Shown here piece by piece: positions 48,191 through 60,545 of a stretch of DNA of 64,000 nucleotides (position 1 is the first letter of the stretch; the number at the start of each line of letters is the position of its first letter). The stretch is from contig OX327712.1 of the NCBI GenBank assembly GCA_946807835.1, forward strand, positions 12,046,001-12,110,000. The letters run 5' to 3'. A program made the translations under genes and the position numbers. This DNA is from Ailanthus altissimus. Its lineage: Eukaryota; Streptophyta; Magnoliopsida; Sapindales; Simaroubaceae. Under the pieces are notes generated by a model. It worked only from the letters and a program-made list of their open reading frames with translations. It was not told the origin of the DNA and did no database searches.

Positions 48191-48620
48191 TTGCTTTTAA
48201 TGAATAATGTTTATTTTCCTCATAATTTGTTTTTCTTTATTGGCTATTAAGCTCTGTCCGTCTACTTGCTCAACTTTTTTAAAAAAGTATGTTGACTTGA
48301 GTTGAATTTACCTATGAACAATCATGCATATAAGTACTCTTTGGGTCAGTAAATAATAATAAAACAATATTGAGCTTAATGAAGGAATCCTATCTGAATC
48401 TATTAAATATAACTTGTACCTTCAGATACACTAGTTTGAAGAACATTAAGTTGTTCAAAGGAATATTTCTCGGGTCTTTAAGACTTACTGAGTGTATGTA
48501 TGAAGCTAATCTAAGTACTATTATGATATATAACAGTTGAACAATGTCGAGCAAGTCAAAAGAAATCATATTAAGACTTTTATAATATATTGAGTGTATC
48601 TTTATGAGTCATAGACAAAC

Positions 48621-49312
48621 CCTTTGAGTGCCATACCCCTAAAAAGATAACTTCAAATAGCGTTGAACCCTCTTCGGCTAAATCGGGTAAGTCTTTTGAG
48701 TGCTGTATCCCTTAAGGGATAACCTTAAAATGCGTTAACCCCTATAGGCAGATTCTGGTAACCCTATTGAGTGTCATACCCCCTAAGGGATAACCTCAAT
48801 GAGGATTGACCCTCTTAGATGATTAAAGTAAGCTTTTTGAGTGCCATACCCCTTAAAGGACAACCTCAAACAGCGTTAAACCCTCTTGGTTGATTCGGGT
48901 AACCTCTTTGAGTACCCTACACCCCCTAAGGGATAACCTCAAATAGCATTGACCCTTCATGGTTGATTTGAGTAAGTCCTTTGAGTGTCGTACCCCCTAA
49001 GGGATAACTTAAAGAGTGTTGAACCCTCTTAATTGATCTGGATAACCCTTTTTAGTGTTGCACGCCTAAGGGAAAACCTCAAAGAGTGTTAAACCTTACT
49101 GATTAATTCATGTAACCTCTTTAAGTGTTGCACCCTATAAGGGAAAACCTTAAGGAGCGTTGAAACCTGTTAATTGATCTGGGAAACCTCTTTGAGTGTC
49201 GTACCCTTAAGGGATAACCTCTAAAAATATTGAACTCTCTTGGCTGGATGATCTGAGTAACCCTCGTGAGTGTTGTACACCTTAAATGATAACCTCAAAA
49301 AGCGTTTACCCT
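48621..49312. repeat. 71-bp tandem array in the 3' region of the Tat-type element
   Basis: Ten degenerate units; the word TTGAGTGTCGTACC and variants recur near 48625, 48697, 48768, 48838, 48909, 48982, 49052, 49122, 49192 and 49267 (spacing 70-75). Each also has CCTAAGGGATAACCTCAAA and a GTTGAACCCTCTT word. The array lies just after the integrase in element orientation. Confidence 0.95.
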
Positions 49313-49479
49313 TTTTTTAATTCTTTAATTTGTAAATTAGAGCTTGAGAAGCCATGTAGTCTTGTGAATATGCAAGGAAATTGCTTCATTAGTAGCATTT
49401 CATTCAACCTTGAGAAGTATATAACATAGAATATTTGCTTTTGTAAAAAGAAAATTAGTAATACACAAGTTTCAAGGAT

Positions 49480-50640
49480 AATACTTATTTAGCAGCTAGG
49501 CATTCTATGGTTTTCTTACCACCTTCCCATTTATTCCTTTAAACCATATGCTTCTTTGATTCTCTTAACAACCTTGTAAGGGCCTTCCTAGGTTAAACCT
49601 AAGACTCTATCTATTGGTTTTATAGTATTGAGGATAACTCTTCTCAAGACTAGGTCGCCTTTCAAGATTTTCTGAGCCTGCACTTTTTTATTATAATATC
49701 TTGCTACCTTCTGTTGATGAGTAGCTACTTGTATTTAGGCCTTCTCCCTCAGCTATTCGACCAAGTCTAAGTGCCATCTCATCAACTTATAGTTGGAAAC
49801 CTTTAAAAAGTGTAGTACTTGGTGTATTGATATCCTGACCTCAGTAGAAATTACAGCTTCACAACCAAAGGTTAGTGAAAATAGAGTTTCTTTGGTAGCT
49901 GTTTCGCCTGTACATCTTAGAGGCCATAGCACTTCAGGTAGCTCCTTTACCCATCCTTATTTTCTGTCAGTCAATTTATTCTTTAATAGTTTCTTGATGC
50001 ATTTGTTGGATGACTCCACTTGGCCATTGGTTTGAGGGTGTGTTTGTGATGCAAATAAAAGTCAAACTTTCAGCTGCTTGCAGAAATCTCTAAAGTTATT
50101 ATTGTCCAACTATTTTTAGTGATTAGTGATAACTATATGAGGGATCCTAAATTAACATATCAAATTTCTCTAATCAAAATCCCTTACACTCTTCTCAGTG
50201 ATCATCAAAAGTGGCTTAACCTCAATCTATTTGGTGAAATAATCCAATGCAATCACCACATATTTACAAGACCTCTTCCCTCGAGGTAAGGGTCCTATTA
50301 GATCCAACCTCCTTTGGGTAAAGGGCCACGGTCCTGTTATAGTATTCAATTCTTCATTTGGTGCTTATATTTTATCTATAAACCTCTAACAAGCATCACA
50401 TCGCTGGACCAGGTTTTTTGCATCTTAGAGGGCGGTTGACTAGTAGTATCCAACTCTAAAAATTTTGTGGGATAATGCTTTTATCCCAGAGTGGTGAACA
50501 CAGATCCCTTTATCAATTTCCCTGAGAACTCTCTCAAATTTTGTGGCCCGAAGCATCTTATTTAAGGATGAGAGAATCCCCACCTATATAATACTCCATC
50601 AATAATTGAATATTTGAGTTTACGGGCCTTTTATTTATCT
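49480..50640 (-). pseudogene. Tat-type integrase remnant
   Basis: The minus strand reads, with breaks, QPNGQVESSNK-like and LLKNKLTDRK text, then EVLWPLRCTGETATKETLF, LTFGCEAVIS, ARYYNKKVQAQKILKGDLVL and EGPYKVVKRIKEAYGLKE. This covers the core and the C-terminal DNA-binding part of a gypsy integrase. Confidence 0.85.
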
Positions 50641-52700
50641 TCTGGCAGGGTTCCATTTTGGATGTAGTCTTGAATTTAGTCAATCTAGCAAGGTTTGGGT
50701 TGACCTACATCATCTGCTCTTCCTCCTACGTGCTGGGTGTAGGAACAAATTCTATAGAAGCTTTTTCAATGGATGCCAGCCATGCTATCACATCAACTCG
50801 ATGTTTCTTACTTCTCGAAATCAACTCTACTTTGGTTGTCTGAACCAGCCATTGATTATCATAATAAAATGTATATTTGTTAAGAGATTCAATCACCATT
50901 TAATGTCACTAATTTTAGCATTTTTGTATTTTTAAGCTTAAAATAAAGTGTTGTCATTAAATGGTGATTAATGAATGTTATTTGTACAAGTTTAGTAAAA
51001 TGGACGTAACTCTCAATGCAGAAATCGAAATGAAGAAATTCTTAAACCTTAAGGAACATGACTCAATCTTACACAAACTTGAAGACTTTTGAAAAGCCAA
51101 ATCTAACATTTTATGGGCTAAACTTGGATTACAACTTTCGCTCAATTTGACCCACCTCATGTATTTGGACCATATTTCACAAAATATGTACCCAATATGT
51201 ATGATTCTTAAAGTTGGAAAATACTGACTCAATTATCAACAACTCTTATGTTGATAGCAAAATCCAACAAAGTCGTTATCATGGACCAACATGTATTTTA
51301 AATTGGAAAAAGGGTTGTTGGCTGAAATTTGACATGTCTTTGGTATTTTGTCCATATCTCATTGGATACTCGTCCAAATTAAATGAACCTTATGGCTATG
51401 GAAAGAAGAGACAAAATAATACAACTTTTATGTCGACTAAAATGGCTACATTGATCATTTCTATTGTAAAAAAGGTACAGTAATTAGGTGTGGATGGCCT
51501 AAATTATTGAAGATTAAAGTCACACTAAATATGTTTTTTATTCATTTCCTATATAAGGACACCCTTAGAAGGCTAATGTATGCATTTTGAATGCATTACA
51601 ATTCTATCATATAATTTCTCTTTACCATGCATTGTAAGCTAAGCTAGAGTTCTTGATAAGGGTAGAGATGAACTTTTATATGTAATAAATTTACTTCTAC
51701 ACTTTGATTCTTTGTTAGGAGCTACAAATGTTTGTAAGTTTGCTTGTGTCCAAACTTTTATCTATTATTTTTCTATAATCTAGAGGTTATAATTCTTATG
51801 TTTTATATATTTTCAGTCATGATTTCTTTATGTGATTCTTGTTGAATTATAATTTGTTATTGGTTATATTATTTTACATGTTAATCTTTTACTGTAATAT
51901 TGTCAATCAATATATTGTCGATCTTAGATAACATGTAAAGACAATAATTGTTTGATATTCAAGTTGATCTTTTACTATAATATTGTCAAAGTGATACATT
52001 GTTGATCTTAGATAACTTGTATAAATAAACATGGTTTGTGTTAATGTTTGTACAGAGTTTAGTCATATCAAATACATGTATTATCAAATGTACCATATTT
52101 TACATATCTTTCGATTGATTGTTTAGGATGTGAAACTTTCAATTAAGTTATAAACACTGAATCAAAGTATAGAATAAATTTATAAAGTATAATTATAATT
52201 CTCGAAGCCTTGCTTACATCATCGTAAGACTTCTCTATTAATTCAAAAACAATTATATGCCATCCATATAGACTAATTAGTTAATTTTCTCCTCTGTTAC
52301 TATTTTAAAATTTTTATTTCACTAACATATTTTGCCAAAAGCTTCCTCGTGGGATCAATGCCTTAATCTATACTACGATAGTCATATTACATTTTGAGAG
52401 TAAACTCTCATCAAGTCTTTGACCTTTTTCAAACAAGCTATCATCTTCTTATCTCGAGCTTCGAAGTTTTCATTCTCCTAGTTTACCACTAACTAGGAAT
52501 TACTTCTCGCGAGTATTTCTATGGCTGCTACGATCCGGCCATTCTTAGTCCAACCAGAATAGCCTCATATTATGCTTCATTATTAGAGTCTTTAAACCCA
52601 CACTTGACAACATAACTTATTTTATCTTCTTTTGGACTGATAAGAACTATCGTCGCTCTACATCCTTAAAAGAGTCATGCTCTTTTTTGGTGTCTCTTTC
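50640..52700 (-). pseudogene. Tat-type RNase H remnant, split by an LTR
   Basis: The right part (about 52700-52406) reads ATIVLISPKEDKISYVVKCG and FKDSNNEA-YEAILVGLRMA, the usual RNase H start; the left part (50852-50640) continues with WLVQTTKVELISRSK and ViAWLASIE-like text. The LTR 50853-52405 separates them. Confidence 0.8.
50853..52405 (+). mobile_element. Athila-type solo LTR in the Tat RNase H
   Basis: About 1.55 kb, homologous throughout to the 5' LTR at 60546-62108 and in the same orientation. Starts TGATTATC; the right end is near 52405 and is altered relative to the other copy, so no clear target duplication was seen. Confidence 0.8.
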
Positions 52701-54060
52701 TAAATCTCCTCCACCTCTAGTCCGCTATGTGTGTATTCTGCCAAAAAAACCAAGGGCTTATCCTTTGATAGTTGCTCGGGTTTTGTATTATAAGTCAAAT
52801 TCACTTAGTTATATCGATAATTTGACAAAACATCTTAACAAATTCGATTTATATAGGATTTGCCTATAGGGCTGATATGTCATAACCACAATCGTATATG
52901 CCTAAAAGTATAATTGTAGTTTTCTTTTAGACATTATAAAGGTGAGGACCATTTTATCAATGGGCGGATATTTGCTTTTTTGGATCGGTGAAAAATTTGC
53001 TAGCAAAGTAGACTAGTTGGATTTCCATCTCTTATTTAACAAATATTGTACTCATCGCTTTATTTAAAACTCCAAGATATAGTATTGGCTTATCCCTTTG
53101 AGCTGGGACAGCAAGGTGGATAGGTTGGAAGAGGTAAACCTTGAGTTGCTGGAAAACCTCCTCACACTTCAGGGTCCATCGATTTATTTTTCTCCTCTTT
53201 ATAGCTTAGAAAAATTCATAACACTTGTCTATGGCTCAGGATATGAATTTTCTAAAGGCTATTACTCTTCTTATGCACTACTGAATCTCTTTTACCATGC
53301 TTTGAGACTTCATTTTTAAGATTGCTCAGATTTTATATGGGTTAGTATCCATCCTCCTCTTGCTAATCATGAATCCTAAGCACTTACTAGACTTTACCCC
53401 AAAGGCACACTTCTTATGGTTTATTTGCATACTGTACATCTTCAGAATCTCAAAATCCTCCCTAAAATCTTTCATATAGTCTATAGATTTGATGGATTTT
53501 GCTATTATATCATCCATATAAACTTTCAAAATTTTGCCTATCAAAGGTTTGAACAATTTGTTCACTAACCTCTGATAAGTGGCCCCTGCATTCTTGAGGC
53601 CAAACAGGATTACCTTATAGAAGTAAGTCACCTCATGTGTTATAAAAGAAGTCATTTTCTAATCTGTGGGAAAGCCTTTATAAAGCTGAGAAACATTAGG
53701 ATTTGGTTGTATCTTGAGAAAGTCTCCATAAAGCTGAGCAGCTCTTGTCTTACTATAAAGTCATCCAATTCGTCTATTTTAGGGGGAAGAATACTTTATT
53801 TAGAGCACGCCTTATTTAGACTGATGAAGTCAACATACATCCTCTACGTTTTGTTCGTATTCTTTACTTTGACTATATTAGCCAGCCATTCAGGGTAATG
53901 TACTTCCTTAATGAATCTTGCAGCTAATAATTTCTCTACCTCTATCACTACTGCTTCATTCATCTCATTGTTAAACATCATCCTCTTTTGCTTGACTAGC
54001 CAAAAAGTTAGACTCATTACTAATACATGGGAGGTTAGCAGGATCAATCCTTGGTATATC
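52700..54060 (-). pseudogene. Tat-type reverse transcriptase remnant
   Basis: The frame 53326-53655 gives FGLKNAGATYQRLVNKLF and the catalytic VYMDDIIAKS. The upstream frame 53844-54047 gives LLAARFIKEVHYPEWLANIV, the RT N-terminus. Stops and a gap between the two frames break it. Confidence 0.9.
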
Positions 54061-54099
54061 TTTGTGTGACGATATAAACATATCTGAGAATTCTCGTAC

Positions 54100-54720
54100 T
54101 AGTGTTGTCAACCCCTTTTTAACCTCAGGTTCAAGCTATGAGCCAATCTTAACTATATTTTCTAGCATATCAAGTTTAACTTGAACCAAGCTTAACTCTT
54201 CTATTGGCTAAGGTGACTCTTTATCGTTATCTCATGAATTAACAACAGAGATGCAATAGGTCTATTTGGTTGATATCGCATAACAAATCCTATCTATCTT
54301 CTAATCTTTAGACACAACACATATCCCTTCTCAAGTATAGAACTTGAGCTTTAAATAGTGTATTGATATGGTTGCACTAGTATTCCTCATAAAAGGTCAT
54401 CCGGGTAGGATCTTGTATGGGAATGGCTGGTCAACTACCACAAAGTTGGCCATCACTATTTTTTTGTATGGTTTTTAGCCTAAAGTTATAGGGATGGCTA
54501 CTAATCTGATCAGCATTATAAAACTCTCACTGAACTATTGTAATGGCATCTAGGTCCTTTCCATGTGCAAATTTTTTATTTTTAACTCATTAAAAGTATC
54601 TTTAAATATTATGTCGACTGAGCTCCGAGGGTTAACAAATACCTATTAACTTTTATATCCACCATTTACACGGCTATAACAAGTTCATCATTGTGTGGTT
54701 GACTTACCCTCTGGTATCTT
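54100..54720 (-). pseudogene. Tat-type protease remnant
   Basis: Minus-strand text such as IVMANFVVVDQPFPYKILPG, ATISIHYLKLKFYT and EGICVVSKDQK-like words match the region around and after the aspartic protease of Tat elements. The expected active-site DSG is replaced (NPRSSVDI-like). Several stops. Confidence 0.65.
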
Positions 54721-54799
54721 CCTCATTAAACATTATAGAGATTTCTTACTATAGTCGCATTGTTTTTGCCAGTGCTATATTACACATGACCTAGTATCC

Positions 54800-55800
54800 C
54801 ATCATTGAGTACTACAAGTAGTTATTCCTTTACCAATTCAAATCTCCTACCAATATAGTCCCTCATAGATAATCATGGCAGCATTATATGGGTAGACACA
54901 CTGAGGCAATCAACAGGTTAGTTTTACTATCCGTCTACTCGAAATTCCCCAAAATATCCATTCCTCATCAAGGCATCCACTAGTTTCTTAAAATTAAGGC
55001 ATTCTCTAGTAGCATGCCCAGACTTCAAATTAAGAAACTCACACTAACTTCTCGGATTTTTCCGTAGTTCTACTGCCTTGTCTTTATGGGAGGCTTTAGA
55101 GAACAAGCCTTATTCTTCATAGCTTTATAAACATCCTCTTGTGAGACAACTAGAAGAATAAAGTTACCAATTTGAGCTATAATTCATTCATGAGCTGAGT
55201 GATCTCTCGTGATTCTTAAGATTCTAGGCTGCTCAACGTAGCTAGCATGAGGGTGATATCTATTCTAACTATCATTTCTCCAAGCAGAGGTCTATTGCGC
55301 TTATTTAGGTATATTTCCCTCTGTCTAGACTAGTTAATATTTTCCACCCATAGGTATTTTCGAGGGGTAGGGTGATGATCTCTTTCTTCGCTCCTATTAT
55401 CTTCATTCTCCTGTGGAAGGATTTAACCCCGAGCAGTGTCTGTAAGCGATCTTTTCACCTCTTCTTCTTCTTTTATAATAATATACTTAGATGATTTTTT
55501 ATATACAGTAGCATTGTTTGGAACATTACTTTTTAACAAGTAATACTAGAACCTGTTCAGTTTCAATTAGGATCACTTCTTTGTGGAATCTCTTCCTGTA
55601 GACTTTAAGGCTTTTATTTCTCCCTTAACTTTTAAGGATTCTTTCCTATTCACAGGAACCTATAAAAATATTGTGTAAACTTTTTTGTGAGCTCAGGGTA
55701 GGAGGAAATTCTCTACTAATTTAACCCCCAATACCAGAAGAAGGTCGAACCCTTGAGATTCGTATCAAAGAGCCTATACGTTTGTTATTCCTTTAGACCT
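54800..55800 (-). pseudogene. Tat-type gag remnant
   Basis: Near 55060-54960 the minus strand shows FLNLKSGHATRECLNFKKLV, resembling the H-x-T-E-C zinc-finger region of Tat gag, followed by NGYFGEF. The rest is heavily broken. Confidence 0.6.
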
Positions 55801-55804
55801 AAAA

Positions 55805-56015
55805 TAGCTACTAGCTCAAGTGGTACCAGAGGTGCTCCCCAGTGGTCTTAGAACCCCATATGGTCCTGGGTTCGAGCCTCGAAAAGGCGAAAGAAAGGAG
55901 GGGGGACTTCGATATTCCTTTGAGTGGGCCCACCGAGTAGGGGTGGACCCCACCCTGCTAGTAGAGGGGTGGGGGCCCACACCACTTATTTCTCTTCTTT
56001 TATTTTGCAAGCGCA
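55805..56015 (+). mobile_element. tRNA-derived SINE candidate
   Basis: A pol III internal promoter is visible: A box TAGCTCAAGTGG (55812-55823) and B box GGTTCGAGCC (55869-55878), about 45 bases apart. The body is unusually GC-rich for the window and is followed by a T-rich tail (about 55985-56006). This is the layout of plant SINEs. Target duplications were not found, so ends are approximate. The open frames across it in both directions are by-products of GC-rich sequence. Confidence 0.75.
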
Positions 56016-56519
56016 TTTTTATCGTTTCTCACCCGATTCGCTTCCCATTTGTTCCTATGCGTCCCATTTTCCATCGCGCATCTGTTTATGATTAGAAAAC
56101 ACAATTAAATAGTTAAATACTTATGTTTTGGGGCAAAATATGAAAGTTAGGTATGAATCCTACTAGTGTTTTTATGCCCCTATCATTTGGCATTCTCTAA
56201 AATTTAAGTAGCTTTGAAGATGTGCTTGTGGATGAGTGGCTTGGCCTATCTATATTGTTAGCTACTTGGAATACTTGGACTGACCCAGTCGAAGGCTCTA
56301 AGTGGTGGACGAGTGCGAGGCTAGGCATCTGTGGTCTAATTTGATAAAACCATAAGATGGTCGGAGTAATGAAATGATATTCCTAGCAGGTTCTAAGCTT
56401 TTAGGACCATATCTTTGGGCGGAGTTGGCTGTAGGTTAGATGTTAGGCCTTTGGATCCGCATTCTTAAGTGAATCAGGCTGTGGACATATAAATTGGGCT
56501 TTTGAGAATTTATAGAGGG

Positions 56520-57060
56520 GAAAAAAATTAAATAGTTTATTTAAAGGAATTTAGTAGTTTTCCCCCAGTAAAATAAATAATTAGCACAATTTCTTTAATA
56601 AATTCATAATATTAATTATTTTGGATCAATTTTTAAAGAAAAGAAATAGGTGCGAAAAGTGGATAAATAATAGATATTAATTTACTTTTCAAAAAGAAAT
56701 TATTAGGATACTATCTGGCAAACTTCGTTTATTTAAACCATTCATGATAAACAAAACTCGTACATTAGTGCGTGGCTAGACGTTGGGAAAATTCATGGTG
56801 GACGTTACTATTGATAAGAGTAATTAATCCTTGCCAAACCTAAGGAATGGAACTTTAGAGGCAAACTTGGTAACATTTGCTGCCATAGCCAAATGACTAC
56901 CAATCACACGATTGACTCATTCTATAGCCAGTGAAGAGTTTATATCAATGCTCTGAGTCAATAGTTAAAACATGTCTTATCCTTTCTTAGAAATAATTTC
57001 CTAATTCTTTATAATTAGTGCTAATTTATCTCTTTACATCTTCCTAATTTATCTCTTTAC
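56520..57060. repeat. Dispersed 0.5-kb repeat, copy 2
   Basis: Same orientation and order as 32165-32715. Confidence 0.75.
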
Positions 57061-57088
57061 ATCTTCCTAATTTATCTCTTTACATCTT
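57021..57088. repeat. 23-bp tandem repeat, three units
   Basis: CTAATTTATCTCTTTACATC plus TTC, three times nearly perfect. The sister copy near 32690 has a single unit. Confidence 0.9.
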
Positions 57089-57194
57089 ATATAAGTTAAG
57101 TCCTTTTTAAGAACTACTTTTAATCTTTTTGGTGTGGCTATATTTTGACCTTCCTATACTAAATATAATCAAGAATTATTTTCCCTTATATGTA

Positions 57195-57475
57195 GTCTGA
57201 TTGAATAAGGTAGCTGGTTTATGACCATTATTATTACTAGCTTTAAGAGTGGTGAGTTTCACCAGTAGAGTAGCCAAACTTCGACCATTACTTTGACTAG
57301 CTCGAAGAAAGCGCAGCTCTCATTTAGAAGTCTAACCGAACAAGGTAGCTGGATTTTAATTATTGTTCTGATCAGCTTAGATGGTATATGTTCTCTTTTC
57401 TCTTTTGGGAGTATGCTTGAATAAAGTAGTTTAACTTCAACCATTGTTCTAACCAGCTTAGAGAGGGTACCCTTA
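57195..57475. repeat. Degenerate ~75-bp tandem repeat, four units
   Basis: Related units begin near 57203, 57265, 57339 and 57419, each with a GGTAGCTGG-like start, an ACCATT(A/G)TT centre and a CTAGCTT/CAGCTTAGA end. Confidence 0.6.
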
Positions 57476-58279
57476 GTTTGAGGACTTTTTATTGGTCGAC
57501 ATTTTTTTCTTTTCTCTTATGGCCCAAGGTTCTCTTTAGGCTTTAGTGGGTTGAGGTCTTTGTATATTATAGGATGAATACTTTAGGCCTAGTAACCAAA
57601 ATATAGGAGAAACAAAAGTCCTTCAATTTTTAGTGTTAACTTGTTGATAGTGAAAACTTTATAAGTAGTATTCTTGGATTGAGGTGCTTGTTGGAGTGCC
57701 TTTTGGTTGTGTTCAACTAATGTCCTCAATTTGTCTTTGGGTCTTTATAGGTACAAGCTATGGTGTGCAATTTATGGTGATGATTGGACTTTTATTTAGA
57801 ATAAACACCTTTATTGCTTTAGGCATTGGGAATTTCTTAAGAAGTTCACCATTTTCAAACGGTTCATAATAAGTGACAGCTTCTATGTTTTTAGTATTGG
57901 TTGATGTATTGTGGTTATAGGAGGCTATTTACTGATCACATGGTTACGGTACATTGGCCGAGGGGATGTGTCTTTAATAACATTTCCATCTCTTTAAATC
58001 TTTAATCAACAATTGAGACCTCTCTTTCTTTGGATGTATATATAATCTCATGGCCTTTTCAAGTTTGCATTCTCTTGTTTTTCTATTGCATATTCCCTAA
58101 AAAGTCTTTCTTCGTGATTTTATTTTTCAGACTTCTTCTTCAGTAAGTTTTTTCTTATTTTGCTTTTATCCTTTAGTTTACTATTTTTTTTCATTCTTTC
58201 CATCTTAGTGCTTGCTATGAGTCTTTGTCGTCTTGGTATCTGTTAATAAGTTTTTCTAGAAAGTTCTTAATAGGTTGAA

Positions 58280-60540
58280 CTTGAACCTTTTCTAGGTGTA
58301 ATATCATGATTTCGATGGATGATTCCTAGGACATATTTGGATAAGAGTTAGTTCACTTTAGGGATTTCTTTGCTATTATAAGTAGCTCAGCCTAGGGTGT
58401 AGTTGTGCGAGTGTTCAAGAGGGATAAGAACTTGTTTTACAAGTAGGAAGCTTTGCTCGAGAAGGGGATACTCTAGAAATAACTGATCTTGATGATTCTA
58501 AGCAAAATTCTAGTAATAGAATGTTACCAATGACTGCTTAGAAGCTTAAGGGAGTGTCCGACTAGTCTAGTAAGCCAAAAACAAAGAAGAAATATATTGC
58601 TCAAAGTAGTAAAGATGCTCTTTCTAAGTTGAATTCTCCTTATAATCATCTCTTTAATGTAAATAAGGGTATACTTATTGAGTTGAGGAAAAGGTTGGAA
58701 ATTCCTTGCTTTGTTACTTTAAGGGTTCCTCGTGGAAATAAGTAGTGAATGGGCCACTGGACGAGGAGGTGGCTTTAATTTGGAGATTCTTTGGGTTTGG
58801 GTTGAAACTACCACTTCAATAATATTTTGTGGAATTGTTGTCTCATTTGAATCTGGCCCTGTGCCAGTTAAATTTAAATAGTTTAAAGGTTTTAATGGTG
58901 CTTTACATTACGAAGGTCTTTACTTCCCTAAGTTCTACAATTTAGATTAGATTAGGGAACATTTTGATAAACATAAGTGTTTTTATTATCTAATTGTTTA
59001 TGACAAAGAGAAAGAAGGTACTCTAGTAAAAGACTTGCCTTCAAATAATGCAGGGTACAAACACCTATGGGTTTTTTATAGACGAGAATAAGAGCAAGCT
59101 TATGAAGGTCTTTATGGCCCTCTGTCGTGCCTTTGTATTTTTACTTGGAGAGTTTCCCTTCTGATTTTTGTTCTATATAAATGGGCTTTATGCTTTATAC
59201 TCATTCTACTAATTTTTCTCTTCTCTTTGCAGTTGTATTTTAGTCTTTAAAGCCTAAGCTTTCTAAAGTGGAGAAGAGCCAGATCAAAATAGCTTGTGCT
59301 TTTAATAGCCTTATAAGAAGTTGCTCTCCTGGGATAACCTTGCATTTCTTGGTCTAATAAAAGATATTCCTAGCCTCATCGAGTTTTTCTAGGTCTTTAA
59401 CAAATTGTAATTCCTTGTTTTGCTTCTTCTTAATGTTTTCTTTGATTATTTTGGTAGAAAATCATTATTTTTCTTCATTTTTGTTTACAACCATGGTAAA
59501 AAAAAGAAGAAGCAAGCTCTTCTATATGCTATCCAAGCCATATAGAAAAGAAGTAGAAAATACTTTCTTTACAACTTGCTTTGTATAAAGGCTTTGGGCA
59601 ATGGTCCAATAGGAGAGTCCTCGAAGGGTACTAATTGTGTTAAGAAAGGGTTAGATGATGCTATAAATTTTTTTATTGGAATGAGTCAATTAAAGCCTCA
59701 ACCTCGTGGTGATTCCTTGCCTCCGAGCATGAATACTCCTCATTCCTCAACTCGATGAAGACCTTTCTTTCTCCCTCTCGAATGAGCAATCGAAAAAATT
59801 CTAGAGCATCTTCGGGTTTAGGTATTGTTCCTTCAATGATTATAGTACAAAGTACTTCTTGGCGAGCTCTAATATGATCAGATTATAAGTAAGCATCTCT
59901 TCTCAAATATAAGCAACGCCAAAGCTCTTTATAGCCTAAACTTTTAAACAGGCTGATCTTTTCTAAGAGCTCACATTGATAAGAAGGTTTGGCACCTCAA
60001 TGTCGGCTCTTCACCATTTGGGCTGCTGCTCCTCCAACTAGTAGAGGAGTTATTGCTGTAGATACCTCAAATCAGTCTTTAGTTTTAAGGCCTTGGTTGT
60101 GGTATGGACCAGGGTCTCTTTATCCTTGTAACTATACTTAATAAAGAAAGAGAAGTACAAGCACCTAATCTTGTTCATCAGAGAGGCTAAGTGGGTAGTG
60201 CCTAAAAAGCATGCTGCTCCATTGTTGATCTATAGAGCATTTGAATCTCTCGCAATATGTTTGAGTGCTTCTTTGAGGTAATCTTTTGGTTTTGATTTCT
60301 TTTGTCTTCTATGTCAACTTGTTAGTCCTTTATTGATTTGTTTATTCTTTATAGGTAATGGTCATTCTTACTAGTCACTGCGACATTCTCTATAGGACGG
60401 CGGTGACTGACATTTAAAGAATGAAAATCGTAGAGGTCAAGCTGCCAAAGTAAGTGAGGCCTTGAAAGAGACCAAGAAGAAGATGAGGTCATTTGAGTGC
60501 AAGCTCAACTTCTACTTAGCTAAGTTTAGGCATGCCAATG
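58280..60540 (+). pseudogene. Antisense ORF remnant of a Tat-type element (N-terminal and middle part)
   Basis: In broken plus-strand frames: LRKRLEIPCFVTLRVPRG, then FNGALHYEGLYFPKFYNLD and LVKDLPSNNAGYKHLWVFY, then a Ser/Pro-rich linker (59576-59850), then FTIWAAAPPTSRGVIAVD and, near 60470-60540, a Lys/Glu coiled coil. The phrase LP-SN-G-K followed by aromatic residues resembles proteins encoded antisense in Tat elements. The end is cut by the Athila LTR at 60546. The missing C-terminal half resembles what is at 47440-48190. Confidence 0.5.
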
Positions 60541-60545
60541 AGAAG

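Larger units (their letters stand above)
47440..55800 (-). mobile_element. Decayed Tat/Ogre-type Ty3/gypsy element
   Basis: From right to left (element sense): gag, protease, RT with YMDD, RNase H, integrase, 71-bp repeats, antisense ORF. RNase H is split by an Athila-type LTR. No flanking LTR pair was resolved. Sequence phrases such as GLKNAGATYQRLVNK and the antisense ORF point to the Tat lineage. Confidence 0.8.
56016..58280. other. Probable LTR/untranslated DNA between two Tat-type pieces
   Basis: No gene is recognised. It contains the dispersed 0.5-kb repeat (56520-57060), a 23-bp triplet repeat, and four degenerate copies of a GTAGCTGG...GACCATTA...AGCTT unit at about 57200-57475. A TATA-like TATATATAATC lies near 58038 on the plus strand, ahead of the antisense ORF remnant. 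Confidence 0.45.

Noticed and set aside
48621..49312. CRISPR-like regular repeats
   Set aside because: Units are degenerate throughout with no unique spacers, and the context is a plant retrotransposon.
55820..56095. 91-codon frame over the SINE
   Set aside because: GC-rich pol III element gives open frames on both strands; no domain.
57684..57869. 61-codon hydrophobic frame
   Set aside because: No conservation or domain visible; lies in probable LTR or untranslated DNA.
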